The translations under genes and the position numbers were made by a program. From NCBI RefSeq assembly GCF_022968795.1, contig NZ_JALJRB010000033.1, positions 1 to 48,598 on the forward strand: a stretch of 48,598 nucleotides of DNA. The letters run 5' to 3'. This DNA is from Desulfatitalea alkaliphila. Lineage in GTDB: Bacteria; Desulfobacterota; Desulfobacteria; Desulfobacterales; Desulfosarcinaceae. Below are positions 33,043 to 41,915 of this stretch, one piece after another. The number at the start of each line of letters is the position of its first letter. Position 1 is the first letter of the stretch. The notes under the pieces are model-generated. The model was not told the DNA's origin and searched no databases. It saw only the letters and a list, made by a program, of their open reading frames with translations.

Positions 33043-34206
33043 ATGAAACGCAACCTTTCAACATACATGGCATTGGCGGTATCGGCCTTGCTGTTTTGCG
33101 GCGGGACGATGCCGGGAAATGCCCGGGCGGCAGGTGACGATATGACCAAAACAGATGAAAATTTGGCCCTGGCGACATTCGCCGGAGGCTGTTTTTGGTG
33201 TGTGGAAGCGGATTTCGAAAAACAAAACGGCACCGACGGCATTCTTTCCGTGGTCTCCGGCTACACCGGCGGCCATGTGGAAAACCCGACCTATGAGCAG
33301 GTGACCTCCGGCGACACAGGCCATTACGAAGCCGTGCAGGTGACCTACGACCCGCGCCGGATCAGTTACGAGCAACTACTGGATATCTTCTGGCGCCACG
33401 TGGATCCCACCGACCCCGGCGGCCAATTCGTGGATCGCGGCGGACAATACCGGTCGGCGATCTTCTATCACGACGAAACCCAGAAGCGCCTGGCGCAACA
33501 GTCGCGGGACGCCCTGGCGGTATCCGGGCGTTTCGACAAGCCGCTGGTCACCAACATCCTGCCCTACACCCGTTTTTACGAAGCCGAGGAATACCACCAG
33601 GACTATTACAAAAAAAGCAGTTGGCGCTACAAGCTCTACCGCGCCAACTCGGGGCGCGACCGCTTCCTGCGGGCGGCATGGCCCAAGAACGAAACCCCCG
33701 CCACCCGCGGCGCCATGGGCGGCGACTACAGCAAACCCGCCGAAGATGTACTGCGCGACACCCTGACGCCGCTGCAGTACAGTGTCACCCAGCAGGACGA
33801 CACCGAGCCGCCCTTCAACAACACCTATTGGGACAACAAAGCACCGGGCATCTACGTGGATATCGTCTCCGGCGAACCCCTGTTCAGCTCCACCGACAAG
33901 TTCGACTCCGGCACGGGCTGGCCCAGCTTCACCAAACCCCTGGTCCCCGTAAACATCGTGGAACGCACGGACCGCAAGCTGTTCATGACCCGCACCGAAG
34001 TCCGCAGCAAGCACGCCGACTCGCACCTGGGCCACGTCTTCAACGACGGCCCACCCCCCACCGGCCTACGCTACTGCCTAAACTCCGCCGCCCTGCGCTT
34101 CGTCCCCCGGGACCAACTAAAAACCCAAGGCTACGAACAATTCCGCCACCTCTTCGATACACCCACCCAATCCACACAAAAGGAGGCTGTAGGGAAAAAA
34201 CCATAA
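33043..34206 (+). CDS. msrAB: Secreted methionine sulfoxide reductase MsrA-MsrB fusion
   Basis: Repairs both epimers of methionine sulfoxide. The 387-residue product has a signal peptide (residues 1-30, [18 protein letters not shown]), so it should act in the periplasm. The MsrA part carries GGCFWC with nucleophile C50 and the usual GHYEAVQV and YHQDYY motifs. The MsrB part carries GTGWPSF, SHLGHVF and [11 protein letters not shown] with nucleophile C345. The two CxxC zinc pairs of many MsrB proteins are missing. GAGGTGA precedes the ATG. The 3' end leads into repeat copy A. Confidence 0.93.
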   Translation: MKRNLSTYMALAVSALLFCGGTMPGNARAAGDDMTKTDENLALATFAGGCFWCVEADFEKQNGTDGILSVVSGYTGGHVENPTYEQVTSGDTGHYEAVQVTYDPRRISYEQLLDIFWRHVDPTDPGGQFVDRGGQYRSAIFYHDETQKRLAQQSRDALAVSGRFDKPLVTNILPYTRFYEAEEYHQDYYKKSSWRYKLYRANSGRDRFLRAAWPKNETPATRGAMGGDYSKPAEDVLRDTLTPLQYSVTQQDDTEPPFNNTYWDNKAPGIYVDIVSGEPLFSSTDKFDSGTGWPSFTKPLVPVNIVERTDRKLFMTRTEVRSKHADSHLGHVFNDGPPPTGLRYCLNSAALRFVPRDQLKTQGYEQFRHLFDTPTQSTQKEAVGKKP

Positions 34207-34239
34207 ATAATAGGATGTGCTGACGAAGGAAGCGCATCA

Positions 34240-34284
34240 GGGCCCTGCGGGCAGTTTTAAGTTTTAAGTGTTAAGTTTTAAGTT
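34240..34284 (+). repeat. Heptamer repeat element copy A with hairpin (msrAB 3' end)
   Basis: A GCCC-TGC-GGGC hairpin (34242-34252) is followed at once by the 32-base core (34253-34284) made of GTTTTAA heptamers (one reads GTGTTAA). Hairpin plus T-rich tail behind the msrAB stop looks like an intrinsic terminator. The core is identical, base for base, to copies D, E and F and to B in inverted form. Confidence 0.85.
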
Positions 34285-34439
34285 ATTGTATTCTTTCTAT
34301 TTAATGTGTGGTGGGGTGAGTTCTGGCGGGGCAGCCCATCATTGCCGCCGGGCACCTTTGGAAACGGTACCAATCCTGGTTTTGTGATGCATTCCGGATT
34401 ATTCACATAAAAATAATTGCTATGATCACCGCTGATGAA

Positions 34440-34461
34440 GGGGAACGGCATGCCGTTCCCC
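34440..34461. repeat. Perfect 22-base palindrome
   Basis: GGGGAACGGC-AT-GCCGTTCCCC, within the 427-base spacer between msrAB and the HtrA-like gene. It resembles the dispersed GGGG...CCCC hairpin units seen between genes in many bacteria. Flanks read AAG on the left and CTACGG on the right. Confidence 0.7.
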
Positions 34462-34484
34462 TACGGGAGGCGCATCCGACCTGG

Positions 34485-34552
34485 CAACCCAACAAACCCA
34501 ATAAACGCAATAAACACAACAAACTCTACAAACCCAACAAACTCAACCAACC
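34485..34552. repeat. Degenerate AAC-rich tract (AACAAACCC/AATAAAC units)
   Basis: A purine-rich, G-poor run of loosely repeated AACCCAACAAAC and AATAAACGC units. A similar tract occurs at 43991-44046, also between an inverted pair of the 32-base repeat. No coding potential seen. Confidence 0.65.
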
Positions 34553-34576
34553 ATCTCTAACCGACAGAATTCCTTC

Positions 34577-34608
34577 AACTTAAAACTTAACACTTAAAAC
34601 TTAAAACT
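34577..34608 (-). repeat. Heptamer repeat element copy B
   Basis: Exact reverse complement of the copy A core; together A and B frame a 292-base spacer. Just outside it, a conserved CTAACCGACAGAATTCC flank is shared with copies C2, D and F. Confidence 0.9.
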
Positions 34609-34610
34609 AT

Positions 34611-34635
34611 GATTTTAAATCTCCGATTTAAAATC
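34611..34635 (-). terminator. AT-rich hairpin at the stop of the HtrA-like gene
   Basis: Perfect 11-bp inverted repeat GATTTTAAATC-TCC-GATTTAAAATC that overlaps the stop codon of the minus-strand gene and runs straight into the T-rich tail of copy B. Unlike the other copies the stem is AT-rich. Confidence 0.55.
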
Positions 34636-36157
34636 ACGGAATCGCAATCCCATACCGCTGCGTAATCATCTCATCAATCAAACCCAACTCCGCCGGATCG
34701 AGGAAAATCAACTTGGGATGCTGACGCAGTTCGAAGCGCTGAAAGCCGTCCACGGGATGGGCCAGGGCCGGACGCACGTCGGCCAGTTTGCGAATCGGCC
34801 GCCCGTTGATGGCCGTCACTTCGATGTTGGACAGCGTTTCGTAGCCGATGGTGTATGGCGTGGGAATCACGCTGGAGATGATGACGATCTTTTCGCGCCG
34901 GTCCTCGTCCAGGTAGTCCTGGTTCTGCTGGTAGTAGAGCAGATGGATGGGCGCAGCGGACTGCCAGTCGCTGCCATACTCCCGCAGGTAGGACATGGAG
35001 AGTTCCTGCAGCACCAGGCCGCCGACGATCAGGTGCTCGGGGGCGCGATCCACCACATAGGGCGGCACCAGGTACTGTTCCGGCCGCCGATGGGCCAATC
35101 GGACGTTCACGGTCAGCACCGCGCCATCACGAAACAGTTGGAACGGCACCGTGTCCCCCACATGATAGTAGGTGCGGATCAGGTGCACCAGGGAGGTCGA
35201 TCCGTGGCGGGGATGCTGGAAGTGTCCAGTGTTGGTCAGCGGGTGATCGCCGATGCGCAGCACCACATCCCCGGCCCGCATACCAGCCTGGTCGGCGGGG
35301 CCGCCCCGGATCACCTTGCGCACATAGACGCCGCTGAGCGCTTCGGGCAGCCCGATGTAGCGCCGCAGTTGCGGGTCGAGGGTCGGCCCGTAGTGAAAGG
35401 CCCCCATTGGAAAACCCTGGTAGGGCGCATTGGCAGCGTCCTCCAGGAAATGGCGGATCACCGGTGTGGCGATCACCTCCACGGCCTGGCCCGCCGGATT
35501 GTGCCGCAGCACCAGACCGGCCAGCGCCTGCCCTTTGACCACCGGCAAGGTGATGTGGTTGAAGCGGTAGGGCAGGCTCGCGCTCAGATGATAGGTCAGA
35601 AAATGGTTCTCCTGAAAATAAGCGCCCAAGGCCACGGAAGTGACCGGGCCTTCGGAGGCCACCACATCCCCGCCGGGCCGCACCTGCCAGACCCCCAGCC
35701 GATCGCCGACCGTCACCTCCCCGGCCAGCGGCAAGGCGCGTCTTCCCTCCAGGAAAAGCGGATCCAGGGGCCGCAGCAAGGCCAGGTTGGCTTCGTAATC
35801 CACCACCGCCACCTCGGCCGGGGCCTTGCGCCGGGTGTCCAGGGTTTCCAGCTCGATGTAGCGCTGATCGGCCACCAGCAAGCCATTGACCAGCACCTGC
35901 CCGTCGCCCACCACCACGCCGATGGCCAACTGGGTCACCGGCTGCTGTTGCTGCCAGGGCCGGTTGAACAAATGCCCCTGCCGGGTCACCGTCACCCGCA
36001 GCAGGGCCCGGTGGGCATCACCGATCACGGGCGCCGGCAGTGCCGCCGGCCGCGTCATCGCGCACCCCGTAATACCCAGCAACAGGATCAAGGCCGCAAT
36101 GATGGGGGCACCACGGGCCGATCGCCTTCCGTTCTCTCCAAACCGTTCACTTCTCAT
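34634..36157 (-). CDS. HtrA/Deg-like lipoprotein, probably protease-dead
   Basis: The 507-residue product has a lipoprotein signal (hydrophobic 18-30, ITGC lipobox with C32). It keeps the trypsin-like barrel and PDZ-like regions (SGVYVRKVIRGGPADQAGMRAGDVVLRIGDHPL) of Deg proteases, but the catalytic residues are gone: the HtrA TNAHVV reads LVNGLLV (no His) and GNSGGP reads VKGQALAG (no Ser). It starts inside the 3' end of the active paralogue (11-base overlap), so the two are made together; it may be a regulatory or scaffolding partner. The stop overlaps an AT-rich hairpin. Confidence 0.8.
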   Translation of the reverse strand: MRSERFGENGRRSARGAPIIAALILLLGITGCAMTRPAALPAPVIGDAHRALLRVTVTRQGHLFNRPWQQQQPVTQLAIGVVVGDGQVLVNGLLVADQRYIELETLDTRRKAPAEVAVVDYEANLALLRPLDPLFLEGRRALPLAGEVTVGDRLGVWQVRPGGDVVASEGPVTSVALGAYFQENHFLTYHLSASLPYRFNHITLPVVKGQALAGLVLRHNPAGQAVEVIATPVIRHFLEDAANAPYQGFPMGAFHYGPTLDPQLRRYIGLPEALSGVYVRKVIRGGPADQAGMRAGDVVLRIGDHPLTNTGHFQHPRHGSTSLVHLIRTYYHVGDTVPFQLFRDGAVLTVNVRLAHRRPEQYLVPPYVVDRAPEHLIVGGLVLQELSMSYLREYGSDWQSAAPIHLLYYQQNQDYLDEDRREKIVIISSVIPTPYTIGYETLSNIEVTAINGRPIRKLADVRPALAHPVDGFQRFELRQHPKLIFLDPAELGLIDEMITQRYGIAIP

Positions 36158-37673
36158 TTTTCATCTCTTCCATCCATTCCGAGGGCACCATGCTGTCGCG
36201 CAGGTAGGCATCCCGGGTAACGCCGTACTGCCGGCGAATGCGTGGCTGGGCATCGCGCACCGCCGCGGCTTCGAACACCAGCGGCGGATGGTCGCCCAAC
36301 AGCTCCACCACGTAGAACTCGGCCGGCCGGGCAAAGGCCTCGGCCAGATCGTCCAGGATGCGCACCGGTCTATCGTTCACCCGGCTGACAATCCCGTTGA
36401 CGAAGGGCTCCAGGTAGCTGGTGGTGGGGTCGGGCAACACCCGGCTGATCACCACAACCTCCGGGTGGTCCATGTACAGCTCCTCCATCAAAAACTGGGA
36501 GTAGTAATAGCGCAACAGGACCGATTTGTCGGACAAGGCATTGAAAAAACCTTGGGACAAGGGTTGAAACAGCACGCCGCCGAACAGCACGAACCGGGGC
36601 CGAACATCGTACTGCCGGGCTTGCATCAGGTAGGGCCACGGCGTGGTCAGCGGGTAGGTCACGACCATTTCCCGCCCCCCGCGCAAAATGGTCAGGCGCA
36701 CCGTATCGCCTTTGAACTTGCGCTCCACCACCTCATTGAGCAGCAGCCGGTCATTGTCCATAGCCACCCGGCCGTCACTGAAGATGGGATGATCGTCGAT
36801 GGTCAGCAGCACATCGCCGGTTTCCAGGTGGCCGTAGGCCGCGCCGGCCCGCAACACCTCGCCCACCACCACGCCGTAATCCCCCGGCGCCAAACCCAGT
36901 GCGCGCCGATGGGTGGCGTTGATCAAAGGAAAGAACTGAATTCCCAAATCCACATAACGGTCATAGCGTCCATCGGCCACATCGTTCAGGAATCTTTCCA
37001 CCACCGGCGTGGGGATGATGTACCCCACGTTCTGCGCCACCATGCCGCTGAACCCCTGGAAGGCCATGCCCACCACGGCCCCGTCTTGAATCACCGGCCC
37101 ACCGCTGTTGCCCGGATTGATGGCCGCATCGATCTGCACCACCAAGTGGGCATCCACCCCCGAATGGGCGTAAACCCGGTAGTCGATGCGCGACACCACT
37201 CCCCGGGTCACCGACAACCGGTCGCCACCGATGGGATAACCGAGCACCGTTACCGTGGAGTCGAGGGCCGGCACCGGCCCCAAGGTCAAAGCGTTGGTGC
37301 CCTCGAAAAAGGTCTCGTCCAGCACCGCCAGCATGGCCAGGTCGCAGTCGTGGGCCGCGAACAGCACCTTGGCTTCATAGCGCCGCGCATCGCCCTCTTT
37401 CTCGATGGTGATGAACCGGGCATTGGCCACCACATGGGCATTGGTCAGAATCCGGTGGCCGGCGATAATGAACCCCGAGCCCCACCCCTCGCCGGTGCGC
37501 CCCGGCGCCCAGGGCACCAGATAATCCGGCTCCTGCGCCACCGTATACACCCGCACCACCCCACGCTGCGAAACATCGATCCCCACCCCCCCAACAGCCG
37601 GCACCACCCCAAAAACCAGCAGCACCAACCCAACAAACCATCCACCTCGAAAAACCACCATCACACCCCCCAT
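36147..37673 (-). CDS. HtrA/Deg-family serine protease with PDZ domain
   Basis: Periplasmic quality-control protease. The 508-residue product has an N-terminal hydrophobic segment, then the trypsin-like triad: H80 in LTNAHVV, D111 in HDCDLAML and S190 in NPGNSGGP. PDZ-like regions follow (GVVVGEVLRAGAAYGHLETGDVL) in a layout closer to Deg9-type proteases than to E. coli DegP. The start is either ATG 37673 or ATG 37661; the latter has a better GGGGGGTG site. Repeat element C ends about 17 bases upstream of the start. Confidence 0.88.
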   Translation of the reverse strand: MGGVMVVFRGGWFVGLVLLVFGVVPAVGGVGIDVSQRGVVRVYTVAQEPDYLVPWAPGRTGEGWGSGFIIAGHRILTNAHVVANARFITIEKEGDARRYEAKVLFAAHDCDLAMLAVLDETFFEGTNALTLGPVPALDSTVTVLGYPIGGDRLSVTRGVVSRIDYRVYAHSGVDAHLVVQIDAAINPGNSGGPVIQDGAVVGMAFQGFSGMVAQNVGYIIPTPVVERFLNDVADGRYDRYVDLGIQFFPLINATHRRALGLAPGDYGVVVGEVLRAGAAYGHLETGDVLLTIDDHPIFSDGRVAMDNDRLLLNEVVERKFKGDTVRLTILRGGREMVVTYPLTTPWPYLMQARQYDVRPRFVLFGGVLFQPLSQGFFNALSDKSVLLRYYYSQFLMEELYMDHPEVVVISRVLPDPTTSYLEPFVNGIVSRVNDRPVRILDDLAEAFARPAEFYVVELLGDHPPLVFEAAAVRDAQPRIRRQYGVTRDAYLRDSMVPSEWMEEMKNEK

Positions 37674-37689
37674 GACAAAAAACCCCAAC

Positions 37690-37762
37690 CATCTCTAATC
37701 GATAGAATACCTTCAACTTAACACTTAACACTTAAAACCTAAAACTGGCCCGCCAGGGCCCC
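37690..37762 (-). repeat. Heptamer repeat element copy C1 (diverged)
   Basis: Core at 37715-37746 with two mismatches to the 32-base consensus, flanked by CTAATCGATAGAATACC and by a GGCCC-GCCA-GGGCC hairpin (37748-37761). It lies between divergent genes, so it cannot be simply a 3'-end terminator; in its orientation it would stop transcripts entering the protease gene from the right. Confidence 0.8.
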
Positions 37763-37765
37763 AAA

Positions 37766-37820
37766 CCCATCTAACCGACAGAATTCCTTAACTTAAAACT
37801 TAAAACTGAACACTTAAAAC
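37766..37820 (-). repeat. Heptamer repeat element copy C2 (rearranged)
   Basis: A second unit in tandem with C1: CATCTAACCGACAGAATTCC flank followed by heptamers in a changed order with one GAACACTT unit. The pair C1-C2 shows that the elements can be duplicated head to tail. Confidence 0.75.
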
Positions 37821-37833
37821 GCTCTATCCCACA

Positions 37834-37862
37834 TTGACCCATAACCCCATCCGATGTATGCA
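37834..37862 (+). promoter_or_regulatory. Putative promoter of cydAB
   Basis: TTGACC (37834-37839), 17-base spacer, TATGCA (37857-37862), about 100 bases before the cydA ATG. This leaves a leader of some 95 bases; no clear regulator site is visible. Confidence 0.4.
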
Positions 37863-37965
37863 TAACAAGTATTCATTACAAACACCTTATTGTTTTTGTA
37901 GTTGGATCGCAATACGCCGGTTCCAACAAGCGACAACCCATCTCCCACAAATACGGAAAAACCGC

Positions 37966-39330
37966 ATGGACACCCTGTTGCTTTCCAGAATCCAGTTTGG
38001 TTTGACCACCAGCTTCCACATCATCTTTCCCACCCTGACCATCGGTCTGGCGATCTTCCTGGTGGTGGTGGAGGCACTGTGGCTGCGCACCCGGGACGAA
38101 CTGTATTACCGCATGTACCGTTTCTGGGTCAAAATCTTCGCCATCCACTTCGCCGTGGGCGTTGTCTCCGGCATCGCCCTGGCCTTCGAATTCGGCACCA
38201 ACTTCGCCGTCTTCTCCCAAAAGGTGGGCAACATACTGGCACCAATGCTGGCTTTCGAGGGCATGACCGCCTTTTTCCTCGAAGCCGGCTTCCTGGGCAT
38301 CATGCTTTTCGGCTGGCACCGGGTACCGCCGACCCTGCACTTTCTCTCCACCTGCCTGGTGGCCCTGGGCGCCTCCCTTTCCGCCTTCTGGATCATGGCG
38401 GCCAACGCCTGGATGCAGACCCCGGCGGGCTTCGAGATCGTGGACGGCACCTACATGCTCACCAGTTGGTGGGCGGCGATCTTCAACCCCGCCTTTCCCA
38501 CCCACCTGGCCCACATGCTGCTGGCCAGCTATGCCACCGCCGCCTTTGTCGTGGCCGGCATCAGCGCCTACTACCTGCTCAAGGGCCGCGAGACCGCATT
38601 TTACCGGCGCTGCCTGGGATTGGCGCTGATCGTCGCCGCCGTGGCGGCCCCGCTGCAAGTGATCGTGGGCGATTTCAAGGGCGTTGCCGTGGCCGAGCAC
38701 CAACCAGTCAAACTGGCGGCCATGGAGGCCCACTGGGAAACCAATGAGGACCGCGGCGCGCCGTTCATCCTCTTTACCATCCCCGACAGCGCCAACGAGC
38801 GCAACCGCTTCGAAATCCAGGTGCCCAACCTGCTCAGCCTGCTGATCACCCGCACCCTGGACGGCCGTATACCCGGGTTGAAGGAGTTCCCCGCCGACGA
38901 GCGGCCCAACGTCCTGGTCACCTTTTGGACCTTTCGCATCATGGTGGGCATCGGGTTCATCTTTCTGGGCGTCATGCTCTGGGCCGGCCTCTTGTGGTGG
39001 CGCCGCAAGCTGTTCGACACCCCCCTGTTCCTCAAGGCCCTGGTGGTGATCCAACCCCTGGGCTTCGTGGCCACCATCTTCGGCTGGCTGACCGCCGAAA
39101 TCGGCCGCCAGCCATGGCTGGTCTACGGGCTGATGCGCACCAGCGAGGGGGTCAGCCCCATCGCCGCCGGCAACGTGGTGTGGTCCCTGGCGCTGTTCTG
39201 CATCTTTTTCGGCATCATCGGCGCATCCTACTTTTACTACACCATCCGCACATTGGAGAACGGGCCCGATTACGACAGCCCCATCCCCCCCATCCAGCGC
39301 ATGGCGGGCGTGCAGGCGCTCCAAAAGTAG
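37966..39330 (+). CDS. cydA: Cytochrome bd-type quinol oxidase subunit I
   Basis: Haem-binding subunit of the high-affinity quinol:oxygen oxidoreductase, used by anaerobes to scavenge oxygen. The 454-residue product starts MDTLLLSRIQFGLTTSFHIIFP with the haem-ligand His, has HMLLASYATA (second haem His), the quinol-binding VKLAAMEAHW segment, and the conserved GWLTAEIGRQPW. The short length and short Q-loop resemble the cyanide-insensitive (CioA/AppC-like) branch. The start is ATG 37966; an upstream in-frame ATG has no support. Confidence 0.94.
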   Translation: MDTLLLSRIQFGLTTSFHIIFPTLTIGLAIFLVVVEALWLRTRDELYYRMYRFWVKIFAIHFAVGVVSGIALAFEFGTNFAVFSQKVGNILAPMLAFEGMTAFFLEAGFLGIMLFGWHRVPPTLHFLSTCLVALGASLSAFWIMAANAWMQTPAGFEIVDGTYMLTSWWAAIFNPAFPTHLAHMLLASYATAAFVVAGISAYYLLKGRETAFYRRCLGLALIVAAVAAPLQVIVGDFKGVAVAEHQPVKLAAMEAHWETNEDRGAPFILFTIPDSANERNRFEIQVPNLLSLLITRTLDGRIPGLKEFPADERPNVLVTFWTFRIMVGIGFIFLGVMLWAGLLWWRRKLFDTPLFLKALVVIQPLGFVATIFGWLTAEIGRQPWLVYGLMRTSEGVSPIAAGNVVWSLALFCIFFGIIGASYFYYTIRTLENGPDYDSPIPPIQRMAGVQALQK

Positions 39331-39351
39331 CAGCGAAGGAGGAATGCAACC

Positions 39352-40347
39352 ATGTTCTTAATCAACTTGTGGGCCGCCCTGGTCGGTGTCGTGATCATTC
39401 TCTATGTAATTCTGGACGGCTTCAGCCTGGGGGTGGGCATCCTCTTTCCCTCGGCCCGGAGCGAAAAACAGCAGGACGTGATGATGGGCAGCATCGCACC
39501 GGTGTGGGATGTGAACCAGACCTGGATCGTCTTCGGCGCCGCCGGCCTGTTCGCCGTTTTTCCCACCACCTACACCGTCATGTTCAGCGCCCTCTACGTA
39601 CCCCTGTTCACCTTCCTGTTCGGGCTGGTGTTCCGCGGCGTGGCCTTCGAATTCCGCGCCAACTCCACCCACAAGACCGCCTGGAGCCGGGCCTTCTTCG
39701 GCGGCAGCCTGGTGGCCGCCTTCGGCCAGGGCCTCACCCTGGGCGCCTACATCTCGGGCATCCACGTGGAAAACGGTGTCTTCGCCGGCGGTGCCTTCGA
39801 CTGGCTCACCCCCTTCAACATCCTGGTGGGACTGGCCCTGATCGCCGGCTACGCCCTGCTGGGCGCCGGCTACCTGATTCTCAAAACCACGGGCGAAGTG
39901 CAGCAGCGGGCCTACGGCCAAGCCAAGGCCGCCGTCTGGGCAGTGGCCTTTTTTATGTTGATCGTCAGCTTCTGGACCCCCTACCAGGCGCCCGACATCA
40001 TGGACCGCTGGTGGACCGCGCCCCACATCTACTTCGTCTGGCTCTTTCCCCTGCTGGGCCTGGCGGGCTTCGTGCTGCTGCTGCGGGGCATCCACAACCA
40101 GGTGGAAAGCGCCCCCTTTTTCTGGACCCTGATCATGTTCCTGTCGGCCTACCTGGGGTTGCAATCGGGGGTCTACCCCTATGCCATCCTGCCCGACATC
40201 ACCATCTTCGACGCCGCCGCCCAGCGCCAAACCCAGATGATCACCCTGGTCGGCGCCCTGGTGACCCTGCCCTTCGTGCTGGGCTACACCTTTTACTGCT
40301 ACTGGGTCTTCCGCGGCAAAGTGACCGACGACGTGCTCTACCACTGA
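39352..40347 (+). CDS. cydB: Cytochrome bd-type quinol oxidase subunit II
   Basis: The 331-residue integral membrane partner of CydA, with about eight hydrophobic helices. It shows the family start (LWAALVGVVIILYVILDGFSLG), VWDVNQTWIVFGAAGLFAVFP and the NQVESAPFFWTL segment. It follows cydA by 21 bases with AAGGAGG ahead of its ATG. No cydX-like small subunit is evident in the 20 bases between it and the next gene. Confidence 0.94.
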   Translation: MFLINLWAALVGVVIILYVILDGFSLGVGILFPSARSEKQQDVMMGSIAPVWDVNQTWIVFGAAGLFAVFPTTYTVMFSALYVPLFTFLFGLVFRGVAFEFRANSTHKTAWSRAFFGGSLVAAFGQGLTLGAYISGIHVENGVFAGGAFDWLTPFNILVGLALIAGYALLGAGYLILKTTGEVQQRAYGQAKAAVWAVAFFMLIVSFWTPYQAPDIMDRWWTAPHIYFVWLFPLLGLAGFVLLLRGIHNQVESAPFFWTLIMFLSAYLGLQSGVYPYAILPDITIFDAAAQRQTQMITLVGALVTLPFVLGYTFYCYWVFRGKVTDDVLYH

Positions 40348-40367
40348 TTGAATTGAAAGGAACCACC

Positions 40368-41915
40368 ATGAACGATGTGGATGCCATCGTCGTCGGCAGC
40401 GGCGCCGGCGGCTTGAGCGCGGCCTTGCGCCTGAAACAACTGGGCGCCTCGGTCCTTTTATTGGAGGCCATGCCCTCCTTCGGCGGCTACATGAACCCCT
40501 TCCGCCGCAATGGCTACATCTTCGACACCGGCGTCCACTACCTGGGCAAACTGGCCCCCGGCGGCAGTTTCCAAATGCTGCTGCAACTGCTGGAGCTGGA
40601 CAAGGCGGTCTCGTTCATCGAGATCGACCCCGACGGCTTCGACCGCTACCACTTTCCCACCTTCGAACTGCGCATGTGCAAAAACCGCGCGGCCTACCAG
40701 CAGCGGCTGCTGTCCCTCTTTCCCGACGACGAAAAGGCCATCGCCCGTTACTTCGGGGTGATCGACCGGCTGCTCAGCGCCTTCTCCGACCCCCACGGGC
40801 CGCCCAAAACCTGGCTGGACCGCATCCGCTACATCCTGCGCCACCCCGTGCTGATGAAATACCACCGGGCCACCTACCAGCGACTGCTCGACGGCATCAC
40901 CCGCAATCCCAACCTGGCGGCGGCCCTCTCGGCCCACTGCGGCAACTGCGGCCTGCCGCCGGACCGGGCCTCGGCCTTCGTCGCCCTCATGTTGCTGGAC
41001 CACTACATGGATGGCGCCTTCTATCCCAAAGGAGGCAGCGGCGCACTGCGCGACGCCTTTGTGCAAGCCCTTGAGCGCAACAATGCGAGCCTTCAGAAGC
41101 GCACCCCGGTCACCGCCATCACCCGCCGCCAGGGCCGCTTCCAGATCACCACCGCCCGGGGCGACACCTACACCGCCCGCACCGTCATCAGCAACGTGGA
41201 CCCCATCATCACCCTGCGCGACATCGTCGACCCGGCCCTCGTGCCCCGCGCCATCAAAAAAAAGATCGCCCGCATGACCCCTTCGGCGGGCGCCTTCTAT
41301 GCCTTCATCGGCACCACCATGGACCTGTCGGCCGCCGGCATGACCGACGCCAACCTCATCCATTACGGCCACGACAGCGTGAATCGCACTTACAGCGCCA
41401 TCGACCAGCGCGCTCCCACCGACCCGTTCCCCTATTTTTTCATGACCTCCCCCTCGTTGAAAGACCCGGAATCCGGCCACGCCCCCGAAGGTCACCACTG
41501 CCTGGAAATCATCAGCGGCCTGGGCCATGATCACATCTTCCAACAATGGCGCCGCACCACCGTCAGCCGCCTGCGCGGCGAAGCGTACCAGGAGCTCAAA
41601 GAAGAAGTCGGCATGCGCCTGATCCAATCCGCCGAACGCTATCTCCCCGGTTTGAGCAAGCAACTCGACTTTGTCGAATTCGCCACCCCCTTGAGCAACG
41701 CCTACTGGGTCAACAGCTACGAAGGCGCCAACTTCGGCCCCGACCAGACCCCACGCCAGTTCGGCCCGGGCCGATTCATGGATTGCCGGGCGGGCATCGA
41801 GGGCCTCTTCCTCGCCGGCGCCGGCACCATCAGCGGCGGCGTACTCGGCTGCATGGCCTCGGGCGTCTGGGCCGCCCAACAGGCCGTCGACCACTTGGAC
41901 GGAAAAACCAAATAA
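40368..41915 (+). CDS. FAD-dependent oxidoreductase, CrtISO/RetSat (phytoene-desaturase) family
   Basis: The 515-residue product has an N-terminal Rossmann loop VVGSGAGGLSAALRL (8-22), the LLLEAMPSFGGYMNP motif and a C-terminal FAD-closing segment GLFLAGAGTISGGVLGCMASG, as in carotenoid isomerases and retinol saturases. The reaction is not known; the family includes desaturases, isomerases and reductases acting on isoprenoids and quinone-like lipids. It follows cydB by 20 bases with GAAAGGA upstream, so it is probably in the cyd operon. A much longer open frame to the left of it overlaps cydA and cydB and is not used. Confidence 0.85.
   Translation: MNDVDAIVVGSGAGGLSAALRLKQLGASVLLLEAMPSFGGYMNPFRRNGYIFDTGVHYLGKLAPGGSFQMLLQLLELDKAVSFIEIDPDGFDRYHFPTFELRMCKNRAAYQQRLLSLFPDDEKAIARYFGVIDRLLSAFSDPHGPPKTWLDRIRYILRHPVLMKYHRATYQRLLDGITRNPNLAAALSAHCGNCGLPPDRASAFVALMLLDHYMDGAFYPKGGSGALRDAFVQALERNNASLQKRTPVTAITRRQGRFQITTARGDTYTARTVISNVDPIITLRDIVDPALVPRAIKKKIARMTPSAGAFYAFIGTTMDLSAAGMTDANLIHYGHDSVNRTYSAIDQRAPTDPFPYFFMTSPSLKDPESGHAPEGHHCLEIISGLGHDHIFQQWRRTTVSRLRGEAYQELKEEVGMRLIQSAERYLPGLSKQLDFVEFATPLSNAYWVNSYEGANFGPDQTPRQFGPGRFMDCRAGIEGLFLAGAGTISGGVLGCMASGVWAAQQAVDHLDGKTK

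Noticed and set aside
34253-34608. CRISPR array from the short repeats near 34.3-34.6 kb
   Set aside because: The copies are inverted, made of heptamers, unevenly spaced, and there are no spacers or cas genes.
38925-41915. A 996-residue open frame ending in the CrtISO-like protein
   Set aside because: Its first 480 residues run across cydA and cydB in another frame, with His/Arg/Pro-rich low-complexity text. The true gene starts at ATG 40368 with GAAAGGA upstream.
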